Source: Sinorhizobium numidicum (GTDB lineage Bacteria > Pseudomonadota > Alphaproteobacteria > Rhizobiales > Rhizobiaceae). From it: 64,000 bases of DNA. Every line of letters starts with the position of its first letter. The first letter of the stretch is position 1. Made by a program: the position numbers and the translations under genes. The notes beneath the pieces were generated by a model, which made no database searches, was not told the origin of the DNA, and saw nothing but the letters and a program-made list of their open reading frames with translations. This document shows positions 8,618-18,041 of this stretch, in pieces. The DNA lies in NCBI RefSeq assembly GCF_029892045.1, contig NZ_CP120368.1:3039501-3103500 (forward strand), in the 5' to 3' direction.

Positions 8618-9613
8618 TCAGGCGGTGGCTTCCAGCACGATATTGGCGGCGCTTTCCTTGAGCTCGACGCCAAAGGCGCGCTGGTAATGTTCGGCGACCA
8701 GCGCCCGCTCCAGCTCGTCGCACTTGTTGAGGAAGGTCACGCGGAAGGCAAAGGCGATGTCACCGAAGATATAGGCATTCTCGGCCCAGGTGATCACGGT
8801 GCGCGGGCTCATGACGGTCGACAGGTCGCCATTGATGAAAGCGGCGCGGGTCAGATCGGCGACCCGAACCATCTTCGATACCGTCTCGCGGCCCTTGTCG
8901 GCAGTGAAGCCCTTGACCTTGGCGGCAACGATGTCGACTTCCTTGTCGTGCGGCAGATAGTTGAGCGTCGTGACGATTGACCAGCGGTCCATCTGTGCCT
9001 GGTTGATCTGCTGGGTACCATGATAGAGGCCGGTGGTGTCGCCGAGGCCAACGGTGTTGGCGGTCGCAAACAGCCGAAAGGCCGGATGTGGGCGAATGAC
9101 GCGGCTCTGGTCGAGCAGGGTCAGGCGACCGGAGGACTCGAGCACGCGCTGAATGACGAACATGACGTCCGGGCGGCCGGCGTCGTATTCGTCGAAGACG
9201 AGCGCGACATTGTGCTGGTAGGCCCAGGGCAGGATGCCGTCCTTGAATTCGGTGACCTGCAACCCGTCCTTGACGACGATTGCATCCTTGCCGACGAGAT
9301 CGATACGGCTGACATGGCTGTCGAGATTGACGCGCACGCAGGGCCAGTTCAGCCGCGCCGCGACCTGCTCGATATGCGTCGACTTGCCGGTTCCGTGATA
9401 GCCGGCAACCATGACGCGTCGGTTATGGGCAAACCCTGCAAGAATGGCGAGCGTCGTCTCGCGATCGAAGAGATAGTCCGGATCGAGATCGGGCACATAG
9501 GCGTCACCCTTCTTATAACCGGGAACGCGCAAATCCGTATCAATCCCAAAAACCTCCCGGACAGAGATCGTCGTGTCGGGGAGGTTGGAAATATCGAGGT
9601 CAATCTTGCTCAT
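8618..9613 (-). CDS. cobS: cobaltochelatase subunit CobS
   Basis: 331-residue AAA+ ATPase of the CobST complex that drives cobalt insertion by CobN. Walker A GYHGTGKS is at residues 71-78 and Walker [10 protein letters not shown] at about 138-146; [20 protein letters not shown] near the N-terminus is the CobS signature. I start it at 9613 (MSKIDLD), which matches known CobS N-termini; 16 further upstream codons are open but unlike the family. J-domain gene, cobS and cobT are in this order on one strand. Confidence 0.95.
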   Translation of the reverse strand: MSKIDLDISNLPDTTISVREVFGIDTDLRVPGYKKGDAYVPDLDPDYLFDRETTLAILAGFAHNRRVMVAGYHGTGKSTHIEQVAARLNWPCVRVNLDSHVSRIDLVGKDAIVVKDGLQVTEFKDGILPWAYQHNVALVFDEYDAGRPDVMFVIQRVLESSGRLTLLDQSRVIRPHPAFRLFATANTVGLGDTTGLYHGTQQINQAQMDRWSIVTTLNYLPHDKEVDIVAAKVKGFTADKGRETVSKMVRVADLTRAAFINGDLSTVMSPRTVITWAENAYIFGDIAFAFRVTFLNKCDELERALVAEHYQRAFGVELKESAANIVLEATA

Positions 9614-9688
9614 CATGTCTCCAGAGCGGCCGCCGGAGGGCACCCGCGCATTCGCCTGCAAAAGTGCTTCATGTAATAGTCCGCGTTG

Positions 9689-10315
9689 TTAGCAGAAGCC
9701 AGCCTGTTTTAACAATTGATAGGCTTGAATAACCGCCCGAAAACGGTCTTCCGATCCCCTGTCGCCGCCATTTGCATCGGGATGATGCTTCTTGACGAGA
9801 TCCTTGTAGGCGGCCTTGATATCGGCAGACGTTGCCGCGGCTCCGAGCCCGAGTGTTTCGAAGGCCTTGGCTTCGAGCGTCTTCAGCTTACGCAGGCGCG
9901 GTTCATGCCGGGCGGCTCGGGCGCGCGCCTCGCTGAAAAAGCCGAACGGATCGCGCAGGCGCGCCTGCGCACCGGCAGTGCCGGAACGCATCTGCGACTG
10001 GCTGGGACCATTGCGGGCATTCTTGTTGACGCCGACAGTCCAGGTGGGGCGATGGCCGGTCAGCGCTTCCTTCTGATAACGCGCGATTTCGGTGTCGGAG
10101 AGCCCGGAGAAATAATTGTAGCCCTTGTTGTATTCCTTCACGTGCTCGAAGCAGAACATGAAATATTCGCCCTCGGCATTGCGGCCGACGGGAGCCCGAT
10201 GCTGCGCGTTCTTGTCGCAACCGTCCCACTGGCATACCGGCGCAGACGGCTCTGCGCGCGGCTCCACCTTGCGGCGCGTGCGGATGCGATCGAAGTATTT
10301 GGAATCGAGTTTCAT
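9689..10315 (-). CDS. J-domain protein (DnaJ-like), upstream of cobS
   Basis: 208-residue protein whose last 60 residues form a J domain with the HPD motif at 178-180 (KKHHPDANGGDRG), which would stimulate a DnaK-type Hsp70. The N-terminal half has a small Cys/His cluster (CQWDGC at 28-33 and MFCFEH at 53-58) that may bind zinc. There is no G/F or DnaJ zinc-finger region, so it is a type C J protein. It is 75 bp upstream of cobS, as often in rhizobia; a role in chelatase assembly is only inferred. Confidence 0.88.
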   Translation of the reverse strand: MKLDSKYFDRIRTRRKVEPRAEPSAPVCQWDGCDKNAQHRAPVGRNAEGEYFMFCFEHVKEYNKGYNYFSGLSDTEIARYQKEALTGHRPTWTVGVNKNARNGPSQSQMRSGTAGAQARLRDPFGFFSEARARAARHEPRLRKLKTLEAKAFETLGLGAAATSADIKAAYKDLVKKHHPDANGGDRGSEDRFRAVIQAYQLLKQAGFC

Positions 10316-10354
10316 GGCTCACATTATGGGGTTTGCAGAGGGTCACAACAAGAA

Positions 10355-10383
10355 TTGACAAAGCTGAATGTTGCTGGCTTTGT
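10355..10383 (+). promoter_or_regulatory. possible promoter of bolA
   Basis: TTGACA at 10355-10360 and, after 17 bp, CTTTGT at 10378-10383. The -35 is perfect and the -10 is poor. It lies in the divergent region between the J-domain gene and the BolA gene. Confidence 0.4.
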
Positions 10384-10440
10384 GCGAGTATTTTGCGGCT
10401 TTGAGCGGTACCGCAGCAAACAAGGAAATGGGACGGAAGC

Positions 10441-10722
10441 ATGTCGCTGCAAAGCCGGATCGAACAGAAGCTCGTGGAAGCCTTCCATCCGGAACGTCTG
10501 GCGGTGATCAACGAGAGCGGCCAGCATGCGGGGCACCAGCCGAGTTTCGACGGCGGCGGCGAAACCCATATGCGCATACGGATCGTTGCCAGCGCTTTTG
10601 CGGGCATGAGCCGCGTTCAGCGTCACCGCGCGATCAATGACCTGCTGAAGCCGGAGCTCGATGCCGCCCTGCACGCGCTGGCAGTCGAGGCGGCAGCACC
10701 CGGAGAGCCTACGCGCTGGTGA
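10441..10722 (+). CDS. BolA family protein
   Basis: 93-residue BolA-fold protein. The core pattern HMRIRIVASAFAGMSRVQRH followed by the helix INDLLKPELDAALHALAVEA is characteristic. BolA proteins work with monothiol glutaredoxins in iron-sulfur handling and stress responses; the partner is not nearby. A GGGACGGAAGC ribosome site precedes the ATG. Divergent from the J-domain gene. Confidence 0.92.
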   Translation: MSLQSRIEQKLVEAFHPERLAVINESGQHAGHQPSFDGGGETHMRIRIVASAFAGMSRVQRHRAINDLLKPELDAALHALAVEAAAPGEPTRW

Positions 10723-10749
10723 GGTGGACCGCCATTCCCAGTCCACCTG

Positions 10750-12057
10750 CTACGCGAGCGGCTGATCATCCTCTGCAGGGCGGATGCGCAACTTGGTAAT
10801 CCGGTTCCTGACGCGTTTCATGACGATGAAGCGCTTACCGTAGAAGGTGAAGGCCTGCCGCTCTTCCGGAATGCTCTTCGACTCATGGATGACGAGACCG
10901 GCGACCGTCGTTGCCTCTTCGTCCGGCAGCGACCAGTCCAGCGCTCGGTTGAGGTCGCGGATCGGCACCGATCCATCGACGACGATAGAGCCATCGGCCT
11001 CCTGCCGCACACCCTGAATGTCGAGGTCATGCTCATCGGCGATATCGCCGACGATCTCCTCGAGGATGTCCTCGAGCGTGACGAGACCCTGAACCTGGCC
11101 ATATTCGTCGACGACGATGGCGAGGTGCAGCTTGCGCCGCAGAAACGCGTTGAGCTGGTCCTTGAGGTTGGTGGTGTCCGGCACGAACCACGGCTTCTGC
11201 GCGATCTTCACGATGTCGAGGTTCTCAGGCTCGACGTCCGGCTCGGCCAGCGCCCTCAAAAGATCCTTGGAATGGACGACGCCAATGATGTTATCGGTGG
11301 ATCCGCGCCAGAGCGGCAGCCGCGTGAAGGGACTTTCGAGGATATCCCGCACGCAGACCTCCGGGGGATCATCGGCGTTTATCGCCCGCATCGCGGTGCG
11401 ATGGATCATGATGTCGGAGACTTCAAGCTCGCCGAGGTCGAGAACGCCGCCAAGCCGGTCGCGGTCCGCCTTGATCACGGATCCTTCGCGGTGAAGCAGA
11501 TTGACCGCACCCCGCAATTCCTCATGCGCCGTAAGCATCGGCATGTCGGATGAAAGGTTCACGCCAAAAAGGTGCAGAATGTGCCGGACGATCGCATTGA
11601 CAAGAGTGGATAGAGGACCGGCGACGGCAACGAAGGGCCTCACGACCGGCGCCACGGCGAGCGCGAACCGATCCGGCGACGCGATTGCCCAGCTTTTCGG
11701 CAGAACCTCGGAAAAAATCACGAGCAGCACCGTCATGGCGAGCGTCGCAATCGCCACGCCGGAATCGCCGAAGAGACCGATCAGCAGGCTCGTCGTCAGC
11801 GATGAGGCGAGAATGTTGACGAGGTTGTTGCCGATCAGCAGTGTCCCGATCAAACGGTCGCGTCGCTCGATCAGGCGATTGACGATACCGGCGCGCTCGT
11901 CGCCGTTGCCCTCCAGCATATGCATCCGCGACCGCGAAGCCGCGGTCAGCGCCGTCTCCGAGCCGGAGAAAAAGGCGGAGAACACGAGAAGGCAGACGAC
12001 CGAAACGAGAGAAAGCCAGTATTCTGCCAGAAAGGCCAGGAATGCGTCGGCGGTCAT
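10750..12057 (-). CDS. CNNM/CBS-domain membrane protein (HlyC/CorC family)
   Basis: 435 residues: N-terminal DUF21/CNNM domain with about four membrane segments (for example [21 protein letters not shown], residues 16-36, and [19 protein letters not shown]), a pair of CBS domains near 205-330, and a C-terminal CorC_HlyC domain. Such proteins are linked to magnesium or cobalt efflux; 'hemolysin' in family names is historical. The start overlaps the aroB stop by 4 bp (12054-12057), so it is translationally coupled to aroB and is the last gene of the aroK-aroB transcript. Confidence 0.92.
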   Translation of the reverse strand: MTADAFLAFLAEYWLSLVSVVCLLVFSAFFSGSETALTAASRSRMHMLEGNGDERAGIVNRLIERRDRLIGTLLIGNNLVNILASSLTTSLLIGLFGDSGVAIATLAMTVLLVIFSEVLPKSWAIASPDRFALAVAPVVRPFVAVAGPLSTLVNAIVRHILHLFGVNLSSDMPMLTAHEELRGAVNLLHREGSVIKADRDRLGGVLDLGELEVSDIMIHRTAMRAINADDPPEVCVRDILESPFTRLPLWRGSTDNIIGVVHSKDLLRALAEPDVEPENLDIVKIAQKPWFVPDTTNLKDQLNAFLRRKLHLAIVVDEYGQVQGLVTLEDILEEIVGDIADEHDLDIQGVRQEADGSIVVDGSVPIRDLNRALDWSLPDEEATTVAGLVIHESKSIPEERQAFTFYGKRFIVMKRVRNRITKLRIRPAEDDQPLA

Positions 12058-13187
12058 CGGGGGTGCTTTTCTCTGAGGAAGCTCAGCACTTCGGAGGTTG
12101 GGACGTCGTCGGCGACGAAGGATTGGCCGATGCCTCGCGTGAGAATGAAGGTGAGTTTGCCGCCTTTTACCTTCTTGTCCTGGGCGATCGCGTCCATCAA
12201 CCGCTCGGCCGGCGGCAGCGTGCCAGGGATATCGGCCATCCGCGTCGGCAGGCCGACAGCCTTGAGATGGGCAGCCACACGCGCAGCATCGTCGGGGCTT
12301 GCCAGGTTCATGCGGGCGGAAAACTCGTGCGCCAGCACCATACCGATCGCCACGCCCTCCCCGTGAACCAGCCGTCGACTGTCATACTCGGTCGCTGCCT
12401 CCAGCGCATGTCCGAACGTATGGCCGAGATTGAGCAGTGCGCGCAGGCCGTTTTCGCGCTCGTCCGCTGCGACGACGTCTGCCTTCGCCTGGCAGCTGAC
12501 GGCGATCGCCTCGATCCGGGCAGGCCCGCCGGCAAACACCTCCTGCCAGTTCTGTTCGAGCCACCGGAAGAAATCCGGTTTGTCGATAAGACCGTATTTG
12601 GCGACCTCGGCATAGCCGGCGCGGAACTCGCGCGGGCTCAAGGTGTCGAGCACATCCGTGTCGGCGAGAACGAGATCCGGCTGGTGAAAGACGCCGATCA
12701 GGTTCTTGCCATACGGCGAGTTGATCCCGGTCTTGCCGCCGACCGAAGAGTCGACCTGCGCCAACAGCGAAGTCGGAATCTGAATGAAGCGCGAGCCGCG
12801 ACGCACGATGCCGGCCGCGAAGCCGGTGAGGTCGCCGATGACGCCGCCGCCGAGCGCGATCACCGCGTCGTTGCGCTCGATCCTCGCGCCGAGCACGGCT
12901 TCGCAGACGGTGATCAGATGCTCGAAGCTCTTGGTCTTTTCCCCGGCCGGCAGAACGAGGGAAACGGCATCGATATCGTTTCCTTTAAGGCTCGCCATCA
13001 ACGGCTCAAGGTAGCGCGGCGCGACGTTCTCGTCCGTAATGACGGCCATCTTACGGCCCTTGAGGCGGGACGCGATCTCCTTGCCCGCAGCAGCGATCAG
13101 GCCGGGGCCGATGAGGATATCGTAGGAACGATCCCCGAGGTGTACGCGGACCTTGCGTTCGGCTGCGGGGATTAGATGGCTGTTCAT
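12054..13187 (-). CDS. aroB: 3-dehydroquinate synthase
   Basis: 377-residue NAD-dependent enzyme converting DAHP to 3-dehydroquinate, step two of the shikimate pathway. Seen: the NAD-binding [18 protein letters not shown], the following [20 protein letters not shown], and metal-ligand histidines in [11 protein letters not shown] and HGEGVAIGM. Length normal. It overlaps aroK upstream and the CNNM/CBS gene downstream, each by 4 bp. Confidence 0.96.
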   Translation of the reverse strand: MNSHLIPAAERKVRVHLGDRSYDILIGPGLIAAAGKEIASRLKGRKMAVITDENVAPRYLEPLMASLKGNDIDAVSLVLPAGEKTKSFEHLITVCEAVLGARIERNDAVIALGGGVIGDLTGFAAGIVRRGSRFIQIPTSLLAQVDSSVGGKTGINSPYGKNLIGVFHQPDLVLADTDVLDTLSPREFRAGYAEVAKYGLIDKPDFFRWLEQNWQEVFAGGPARIEAIAVSCQAKADVVAADERENGLRALLNLGHTFGHALEAATEYDSRRLVHGEGVAIGMVLAHEFSARMNLASPDDAARVAAHLKAVGLPTRMADIPGTLPPAERLMDAIAQDKKVKGGKLTFILTRGIGQSFVADDVPTSEVLSFLREKHPR

Positions 13188-13771
13188 GGCTTCTGGGCTT
13201 TCTGGTGGTCAGCGATGGCAGCGAGGACTTCCTCCACCATCGTTTCCTTTTTTACGTCGCGAGAGAGGACCGTAAGATCTGCCTCGGCATAGATCGGATA
13301 GCGCGCGCGCATCAGGTTTTCGAGTGTCTGCTTGGGGTTCTCGGTCTTCAGCAGCGGGCGCGTGTCGCGTTTGTTCACCCGTTCCCAGAGCACGTTGAGG
13401 TCGGCATTGAGCCAGACCGTCAAGCCGCCTTTTTTGATATGCCGGCGGGAGCGTTCATTGATATAGGCGCCGCCGCCGGTCGAAACCACCCGCGGCCCCG
13501 ATCTTAGCAGCCGCTTCAGCACGCGTGCTTCAAGGGCGCGGAACTCCTCCTCGCCATAGGTGGCGAAAAGGTCGCTGACGGTCATGCGCGAGACCCGCTC
13601 GATCTCATGGTCGGAATCGACGAAGGGAATGCCGAGCGCCTGAGCCGTCAACCGACCGATCGCCGATTTTCCCGCGCCCATCAGTCCGATGAAAACGAGA
13701 TTGCGCCTACCGAGGGCGAGCTTCGCCCGTTCGGCAAGCGTCTCGGAAACCGGTTCGGTCACGTCGTTCAT
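13184..13771 (-). CDS. aroK: shikimate kinase
   Basis: 195-residue P-loop kinase phosphorylating shikimate at the 3-hydroxyl. Walker [12 protein letters not shown] lies at about residues 30-40, the shikimate-binding DSDHEIE follows, then STGGGAYI. The N-terminal extension of about 25 residues is common in rhizobia. First gene of the coupled aroK-aroB-CNNM operon. Confidence 0.95.
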   Translation of the reverse strand: MNDVTEPVSETLAERAKLALGRRNLVFIGLMGAGKSAIGRLTAQALGIPFVDSDHEIERVSRMTVSDLFATYGEEEFRALEARVLKRLLRSGPRVVSTGGGAYINERSRRHIKKGGLTVWLNADLNVLWERVNKRDTRPLLKTENPKQTLENLMRARYPIYAEADLTVLSRDVKKETMVEEVLAAIADHQKAQKP

Positions 13772-13798
13772 TGCGTTTCATATTCCCCGTTTTACTCC

Positions 13799-13827
13799 GT
13801 ATCGACAAATCGACGGGGAGCGTCAAG
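13799..13827 (-). promoter_or_regulatory. promoter of the aroK-aroB operon
   Basis: Read on the minus strand: CTTGAC at 13827-13822, a 17-bp spacer and CGATAC at 13804-13799. The -35 is perfect for the rhizobial consensus, the -10 matches at four of six bases. The start point would be about 20 bp before the aroK ATG. Confidence 0.5.
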
Positions 13828-13895
13828 TCGCCGCGCGTTCGCCTGCGGCGCTTCTTGAACTTGGCGACAGGGCCGTTCATATAGATCGCGCATCC

Positions 13896-13998
13896 GCTAC
13901 GGCGCCGCGCATCTACTCAGACGCGGAAGGTTACTGTAGCACTTTGAACGGCTGCATGATCTGTCCTTAAATCCTCTCCGATTTAAGCAACATGCAGG
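13896..13998 (+). repeat. RIME1-like repeat, copy 4
   Basis: Same layout as copy 1: GGCGCCGCGCATCTACTCAGACGCGG, TTACTGTAGCACTTTGAACG, then CTGCATGAT...ACATGCAG arms around CTTAAATC...GATTTAAG. It lies between the divergent aroK and the small membrane-protein gene. Confidence 0.75.
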
Positions 13999-14008
13999 GG
14001 AGACTGAA

Positions 14009-14158
14009 ATGCCGACGCTGTTCCGGTTCCTGTTTTTCTGCGCCGTTATGGCCGGCGTGATCTATGGCACGATGATTGCGCTCGTCACCCTCGTCGAACC
14101 GGTTGAGCGGGACGTGACGGTGCGCATTCCCTCCGAACGGGTCAACAAAACGCAATGA
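14009..14158 (+). CDS. 49-residue single-pass membrane protein coupled to xerD
   Basis: Starts [20 protein letters not shown] and ends in PSERVNKTQ. It has one hydrophobic segment (about residues 5-28) and a short charged tail, so it is probably an inner-membrane protein. The stop overlaps the xerD ATG by 4 bp (ATGA at 14155-14158), strong evidence that it is translated. No known function. Confidence 0.75.
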   Translation: MPTLFRFLFFCAVMAGVIYGTMIALVTLVEPVERDVTVRIPSERVNKTQ

Positions 14159-15096
14159 CCGACCTTTCGGCCGCCCACCTCGAAGCCTTCCTTGAAATGA
14201 TGAGCGCCGAACGCGGCGCGGCTGTGAACACGCTGCAGTCCTACGAGCGCGACCTTGAAGACGCGCTTTCGTTCCTGCGGGCGCGTGGCACGCGATTGAC
14301 CGATGCCTCCGCCGATGATCTGAGGAGCTATCTTTCACACCTTGCCGGCCAAGGCTTCAAGGCGTCGTCGCAGGCGCGCCGCCTGTCGGCGCTGAGGCAA
14401 TTCTACAAGTTTCTCTATGCCGAAGGACTGCGCGGCGACGACCCGACGGGAATCCTCGACGCGCCGAAGAAGGCACGCGCGCTGCCGAAGACGCTCACCA
14501 TCGAGGACGTCACGCGGCTGATCGGTCAGGCGGAAGCCGAAGCCGCCTCTGGCGGCGAGGACACGTTGGCCAGGCTGCGCATGCATGCGCTGATCGAGCT
14601 TCTCTACGCGACCGGCATGCGCGTCAGCGAGCTGGTCTCGCTGCCGGCAAGCGTGCTGGCGCAGAACGGGCGCTTTCTCGTCATCCGCGGTAAGGGCAAC
14701 AAGGAAAGGCTGGTGCCGCTGTCGCAGGCAGCGATCCGCGCCATGCGAGCCTATGGCGATGCGCTACGCAAGACGGCTGACGAGGCCGAGAGCCCTTGGC
14801 TCTTCCCCTCCTACGGCAAGAGCGGCCACTTGCCGCGCCAGGTATTCGCCCGCGACCTCAAGGGGCTGGCGGCGCGAGCGGGAATAAGGATCGCGGCGAT
14901 TTCGCCGCACGTGCTCCGCCATGCCTTCGCCAGTCATCTGCTCGCCAATGGCGCCGACCTTCGCGCCGTGCAGGAGCTGCTCGGCCACTCGGACATTTCA
15001 ACGACACAAATCTATACACATGTGCTGGAACAACGGCTGCATGACCTCGTGCAAAACCATCACCCCCTTGCCAAACAGGCGAAAAAACAGGATTAG
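14155..15096 (+). CDS. xerD: tyrosine recombinase XerD
   Basis: 313-residue tyrosine recombinase acting with XerC and FtsK at dif to resolve chromosome dimers. Catalytic residues are all visible: R156 (TGMRVSEL), K in the RGKGNKER turn, H252 and R255 ([11 protein letters not shown]), H278 (LLGHSD) and Y287 (TTQIYTHV). The N-terminal SAM-like domain covers about residues 8-100. Context (accA, aroKB) and length fit the housekeeping enzyme, not a phage integrase. Confidence 0.94.
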   Translation: MTDLSAAHLEAFLEMMSAERGAAVNTLQSYERDLEDALSFLRARGTRLTDASADDLRSYLSHLAGQGFKASSQARRLSALRQFYKFLYAEGLRGDDPTGILDAPKKARALPKTLTIEDVTRLIGQAEAEAASGGEDTLARLRMHALIELLYATGMRVSELVSLPASVLAQNGRFLVIRGKGNKERLVPLSQAAIRAMRAYGDALRKTADEAESPWLFPSYGKSGHLPRQVFARDLKGLAARAGIRIAAISPHVLRHAFASHLLANGADLRAVQELLGHSDISTTQIYTHVLEQRLHDLVQNHHPLAKQAKKQD

Positions 15097-15157
15097 GACC
15101 GCCGGGCAGGTTGGCTTTGCCGGTCTTCCTTGTCGCAATTGATCGGAAACGCATCTC

Positions 15158-16111
15158 ATGCACAACTATCTCGACTTCGAAAAACCCATCTCTGATCTTG
15201 AAGGCAAGATCCTTGAGCTGAAGAAGCTTGCCAGCGAAGATGAGAGCGTGAACACCTCCGACGAGATCGCGCGACTTGAGGTGCGTGTCCGCGATGCCAT
15301 GGCCGAGATCTATTCCAAGCTGTCTCCCTGGCAGAAGACCCAGGTGGCCCGCCATCCGTCGCGCCCGCATTTCCTCGACTATGCGGCCGACCTCTTCACC
15401 GAATTCACGCCGCTTGCCGGCGACCGGCAATTTGCCAATGACGATGCGATCCAGGCAGGGCTCGCCCGTTTCCGTGGCATGCCCGTCGCCATTCTCGGCC
15501 AGGAAAAGGGCAACGACACCAAGTCGCGCATCAAGCACAATTTCGGCAGCCCGCGGCCGGAGGGTTATCGCAAGGCGATCCGGGTCATGGAGATGGCCGA
15601 TCGTTTCGGCCTGCCGCTGATCACGCTGGTCGACACCGCCGGCGCCTATCCCGGCGTCGGCGCCGAGGAACGCGGCCAGGCCGAGGCGATCGCCCGCTCC
15701 ACTGAAATGTGTCTCAACGTCAAGGTGCCGATCGTCACCGTGGTGATCGGCGAAGGCGGCTCCGGCGGCGCGATCGCGATCGCGACCGGCAACCGCGTCT
15801 ACATGCTGGAACATGCGATCTATAGCGTGATTTCACCGGAAGGGGCGGCTTCCATCCTCTGGCGCGATTCAACGCGTGCGAAGGAGGCGGCCAGCAACAT
15901 GAAGATCACTGCCGAAGACCTGAAGTCGCTCGGCATCATCGACGGCATCATCCCCGAGCCGGTCGGCGGCGCGCACCGCGATCCGCAGTCGGTGATCAGC
16001 CGCACCGGCACTGTAATCGCCGACGCACTCAAGGAACTCTCTCGGCGCAATGGCGATGAGCTGCGGGCGGATCGTCGGCAGAAATATCTGAATATCGGTC
16101 GCAGCCTTTAA
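15158..16111 (+). CDS. accA: acetyl-CoA carboxylase carboxyltransferase subunit alpha
   Basis: 317-residue subunit that with AccD transfers the carboxyl group from biotin-BCCP to acetyl-CoA, the first step of fatty acid synthesis. Family markers: YLDFEKPISDLEGKI at the N-terminus, FGSPRPEGYRKAIRVM, LVDTAGAYPGVGAEERGQAE, and GEGGSGGAIAIATGNRVYML forming the oxyanion region. Length normal. Same direction as xerD, 61 bp downstream. Confidence 0.97.
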   Translation: MHNYLDFEKPISDLEGKILELKKLASEDESVNTSDEIARLEVRVRDAMAEIYSKLSPWQKTQVARHPSRPHFLDYAADLFTEFTPLAGDRQFANDDAIQAGLARFRGMPVAILGQEKGNDTKSRIKHNFGSPRPEGYRKAIRVMEMADRFGLPLITLVDTAGAYPGVGAEERGQAEAIARSTEMCLNVKVPIVTVVIGEGGSGGAIAIATGNRVYMLEHAIYSVISPEGAASILWRDSTRAKEAASNMKITAEDLKSLGIIDGIIPEPVGGAHRDPQSVISRTGTVIADALKELSRRNGDELRADRRQKYLNIGRSL

Positions 16112-16118
16112 AATCAGA

Positions 16119-16151
16119 TGCCGGAACCGCGCGGTTTTCTTCGTTCCGGCA
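16119..16151 (+). terminator. inverted repeat after accA, possible terminator
   Basis: Perfect 9-bp arms TGCCGGAAC (16119-16127) and GTTCCGGCA (16143-16151) eight bases after the accA stop. No T-run follows, so it may instead stabilise the mRNA end. Confidence 0.4.
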
Positions 16152-16365
16152 ATGAACCATTGCGATTATCCCGGCACGATCGGCAACCAGAAATCGGACT
16201 GTGGCCAAATCTTGGCCATATTCGTGCGGTCATGAAAGATGGCGTGCGCAGGGGGATCCTGCAGGGTTAAGATTTCGTGAAGAATAATCGCTTACTGATT
16301 CGTTGACACCCTTCCCGGTGGAGGCGGTGCTCATGGTGGATTTTGGTTAAAACGGGCTTCTGCGG

Positions 16366-17790
16366 ATGCGTTTCAGGAATCTTGTTGTCATCGCCGCTGT
16401 CGTAGCCGCGCTTGCCGGCTGCACCAACGAGACGCTGGACACGGTCAACCTCTCTTCGGTCAAGAGCAAGACCGACTATCAGCTTTCGAGCAAGATGGTC
16501 AGCAAGATGCGCGAACTGGGGATGCAGAAGACGTCGCCGATAGCGCTGCGCATCTTCAAGGAAGAAGGCACGCTCGAAGTCTGGAAGGCCAATACGGCGA
16601 ACCGGTTCCAGCTTTTGAAGAGCTATAAGATTTGCGCCTGGTCCGGCAAGCTCGGACCCAAGGTAAAGGAAGGCGACCGGCAGGCGCCGGAGGGATTCTA
16701 TCCACTGTACCCGCATCAGATGAATCCCAATTCGAGCTATTACCTGGCGATCAATACTGGCTATCCCAATGCGTTCGACAAGGCCAACGGCCGTTCCGGC
16801 ACGCATCTGATGATCCATGGCGCCTGCTCTTCCTCGGGTTGCTATTCGATGACCGACGAGCAGATCATCGAGATCTTCGCGCTCGCGCGCGACGCCTTCA
16901 AGGGTGGGCAGGAGAGCGTTCAACTGCAGGCCTTCCCCTTCCGCATGACGGCGGAGAACATGGCGCGCCACCGCAACAATCCGAATATCGAATTCTGGAA
17001 GATGCTGAAGGCCGGTTACGACCAGTTCGAAGTCACCAAGCGCCCGCCGGCAGTGAATGTCTGCGAAGGGAAATACGTCTTCAACCAGCAGACCGACGGC
17101 AAGTTCAACCCGGCCGGTCAATGCCCCGCCATGTCGACGCCGCCGGCGCTGCAGATGGCCATGGCGAACTTCGAGAAGGACTATCGGCGCGACTACGATA
17201 AGGCGCTGAAGAAGTTTGAGGGCATGGTCTGGTATGAGCCGAGCGAGGCGGAGCGCAAGGCGATCGTTGCCGAGCAGCGAAAGGGTCGCGAGCTCGCCTA
17301 TGCGCCGACCGGCAATTCCCTCGACGCCGGCAAGCTGATGAAGGTGAGCGACCTCGAAAAGAAGCTCGCCGAACAGAAGGCCGCCGAGGAAGCCAAGCAG
17401 GCGGCGCTGATCCAGAAGGAAGCGCTTGAAAAGGCAACGCGAGACGGCGCAAACGTGCCGGTGCCGCAGGAGAGCCCCATCGAGCGTCCGGTTCAGCAGG
17501 CCGCCGTCGAGACGGCACCCGCGAGGAAATCCTTCTGGAACCTGTTCTCGAAAGCCGAGCCTCAGACCGCAGCGCCACAGCCGCAGACACCGCAGCAGCA
17601 GCCTGCCGTACAACAGACGGGGGCGGACCCGCAGACGCCAGCGGCCGAGAAGCAGCCGGGCACCGCACCGGCAGAGGCCAATGCGCAGGCAGCCGCAACG
17701 CCGGCAGCGAATGCGGCGGCGACAACCCATCAGCCGGTCACAGAAGAGCAGCCGAAAAAGCGCCCCTTCTGGAAGATCTGGGGCAATTGA
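16366..17790 (+). CDS. YafK-like L,D-transpeptidase family lipoprotein
   Basis: 474 residues. The lipobox LAGC (Cys19) makes it a likely lipoprotein. An L,D-transpeptidase (YkuD-type) domain follows, with catalytic signature HGACSSSGCYSM: His151 and Cys159. The domain ends near 220; the rest is a KKA/EAK-rich helix (about 300-375) and a Pro/Gln/Ala-rich linker ending in KKRPFWKIWGN. The family modifies peptidoglycan cross-links or anchors, or acts as L,D-endopeptidase (murein YafK group). Coupled to the tusA-like gene (TGATG overlap). Confidence 0.85.
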   Translation: MRFRNLVVIAAVVAALAGCTNETLDTVNLSSVKSKTDYQLSSKMVSKMRELGMQKTSPIALRIFKEEGTLEVWKANTANRFQLLKSYKICAWSGKLGPKVKEGDRQAPEGFYPLYPHQMNPNSSYYLAINTGYPNAFDKANGRSGTHLMIHGACSSSGCYSMTDEQIIEIFALARDAFKGGQESVQLQAFPFRMTAENMARHRNNPNIEFWKMLKAGYDQFEVTKRPPAVNVCEGKYVFNQQTDGKFNPAGQCPAMSTPPALQMAMANFEKDYRRDYDKALKKFEGMVWYEPSEAERKAIVAEQRKGRELAYAPTGNSLDAGKLMKVSDLEKKLAEQKAAEEAKQAALIQKEALEKATRDGANVPVPQESPIERPVQQAAVETAPARKSFWNLFSKAEPQTAAPQPQTPQQQPAVQQTGADPQTPAAEKQPGTAPAEANAQAAATPAANAAATTHQPVTEEQPKKRPFWKIWGN

Positions 17791-18041
17791 TGTCGGACGA
17801 GCGGAAACCAGCCGAAGAGAAAATCGTCTACGATCTGAGGGGGCTTAAGTGCCCCCTTCCCGTTTTGAAGACACGGAAGCGCATGGCAGCGCTGGCACCC
17901 GGCGCTCTGATCGAAATCGAGACGACCGATCCTATGGCGGTGATCGATATTCCGCATTTCTGCAACGAGGATGGACACCAGCTCGAAACAGCGGAGCCGA
18001 CAGAAAGCGGCCACCGCTTCCTCATCCGCAAGAAAATCTAA
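17790..18041 (+). CDS. TusA-family sulfurtransferase
   Basis: 83-residue TusA/SirA-fold protein. The conserved active-site motif is LRGLKCPLPVLKTRK, Cys21, which carries persulfide sulfur for tRNA thiolation or other sulfur transfer. I use the ATG at 17790, which overlaps the transpeptidase stop as TGATG; a TTG one codon earlier is less likely. The 3' end overlaps the convergent CobW-type gene by 4 bp. Confidence 0.88.
   Translation: MSDERKPAEEKIVYDLRGLKCPLPVLKTRKRMAALAPGALIEIETTDPMAVIDIPHFCNEDGHQLETAEPTESGHRFLIRKKI

Noticed and set aside
14155..15096. Tyrosine recombinase as a prophage integrase
   Set aside because: Sequence, length and core neighbours (accA, aroKB) fit housekeeping XerD, 28 kb from the prophage edge.
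16267..17730. 487-codon minus-strand frame across the L,D-transpeptidase
   Set aside because: Extreme Arg/Leu/Gly composition and overlap with a gene that has a lipobox and the HG...GC catalytic motif.
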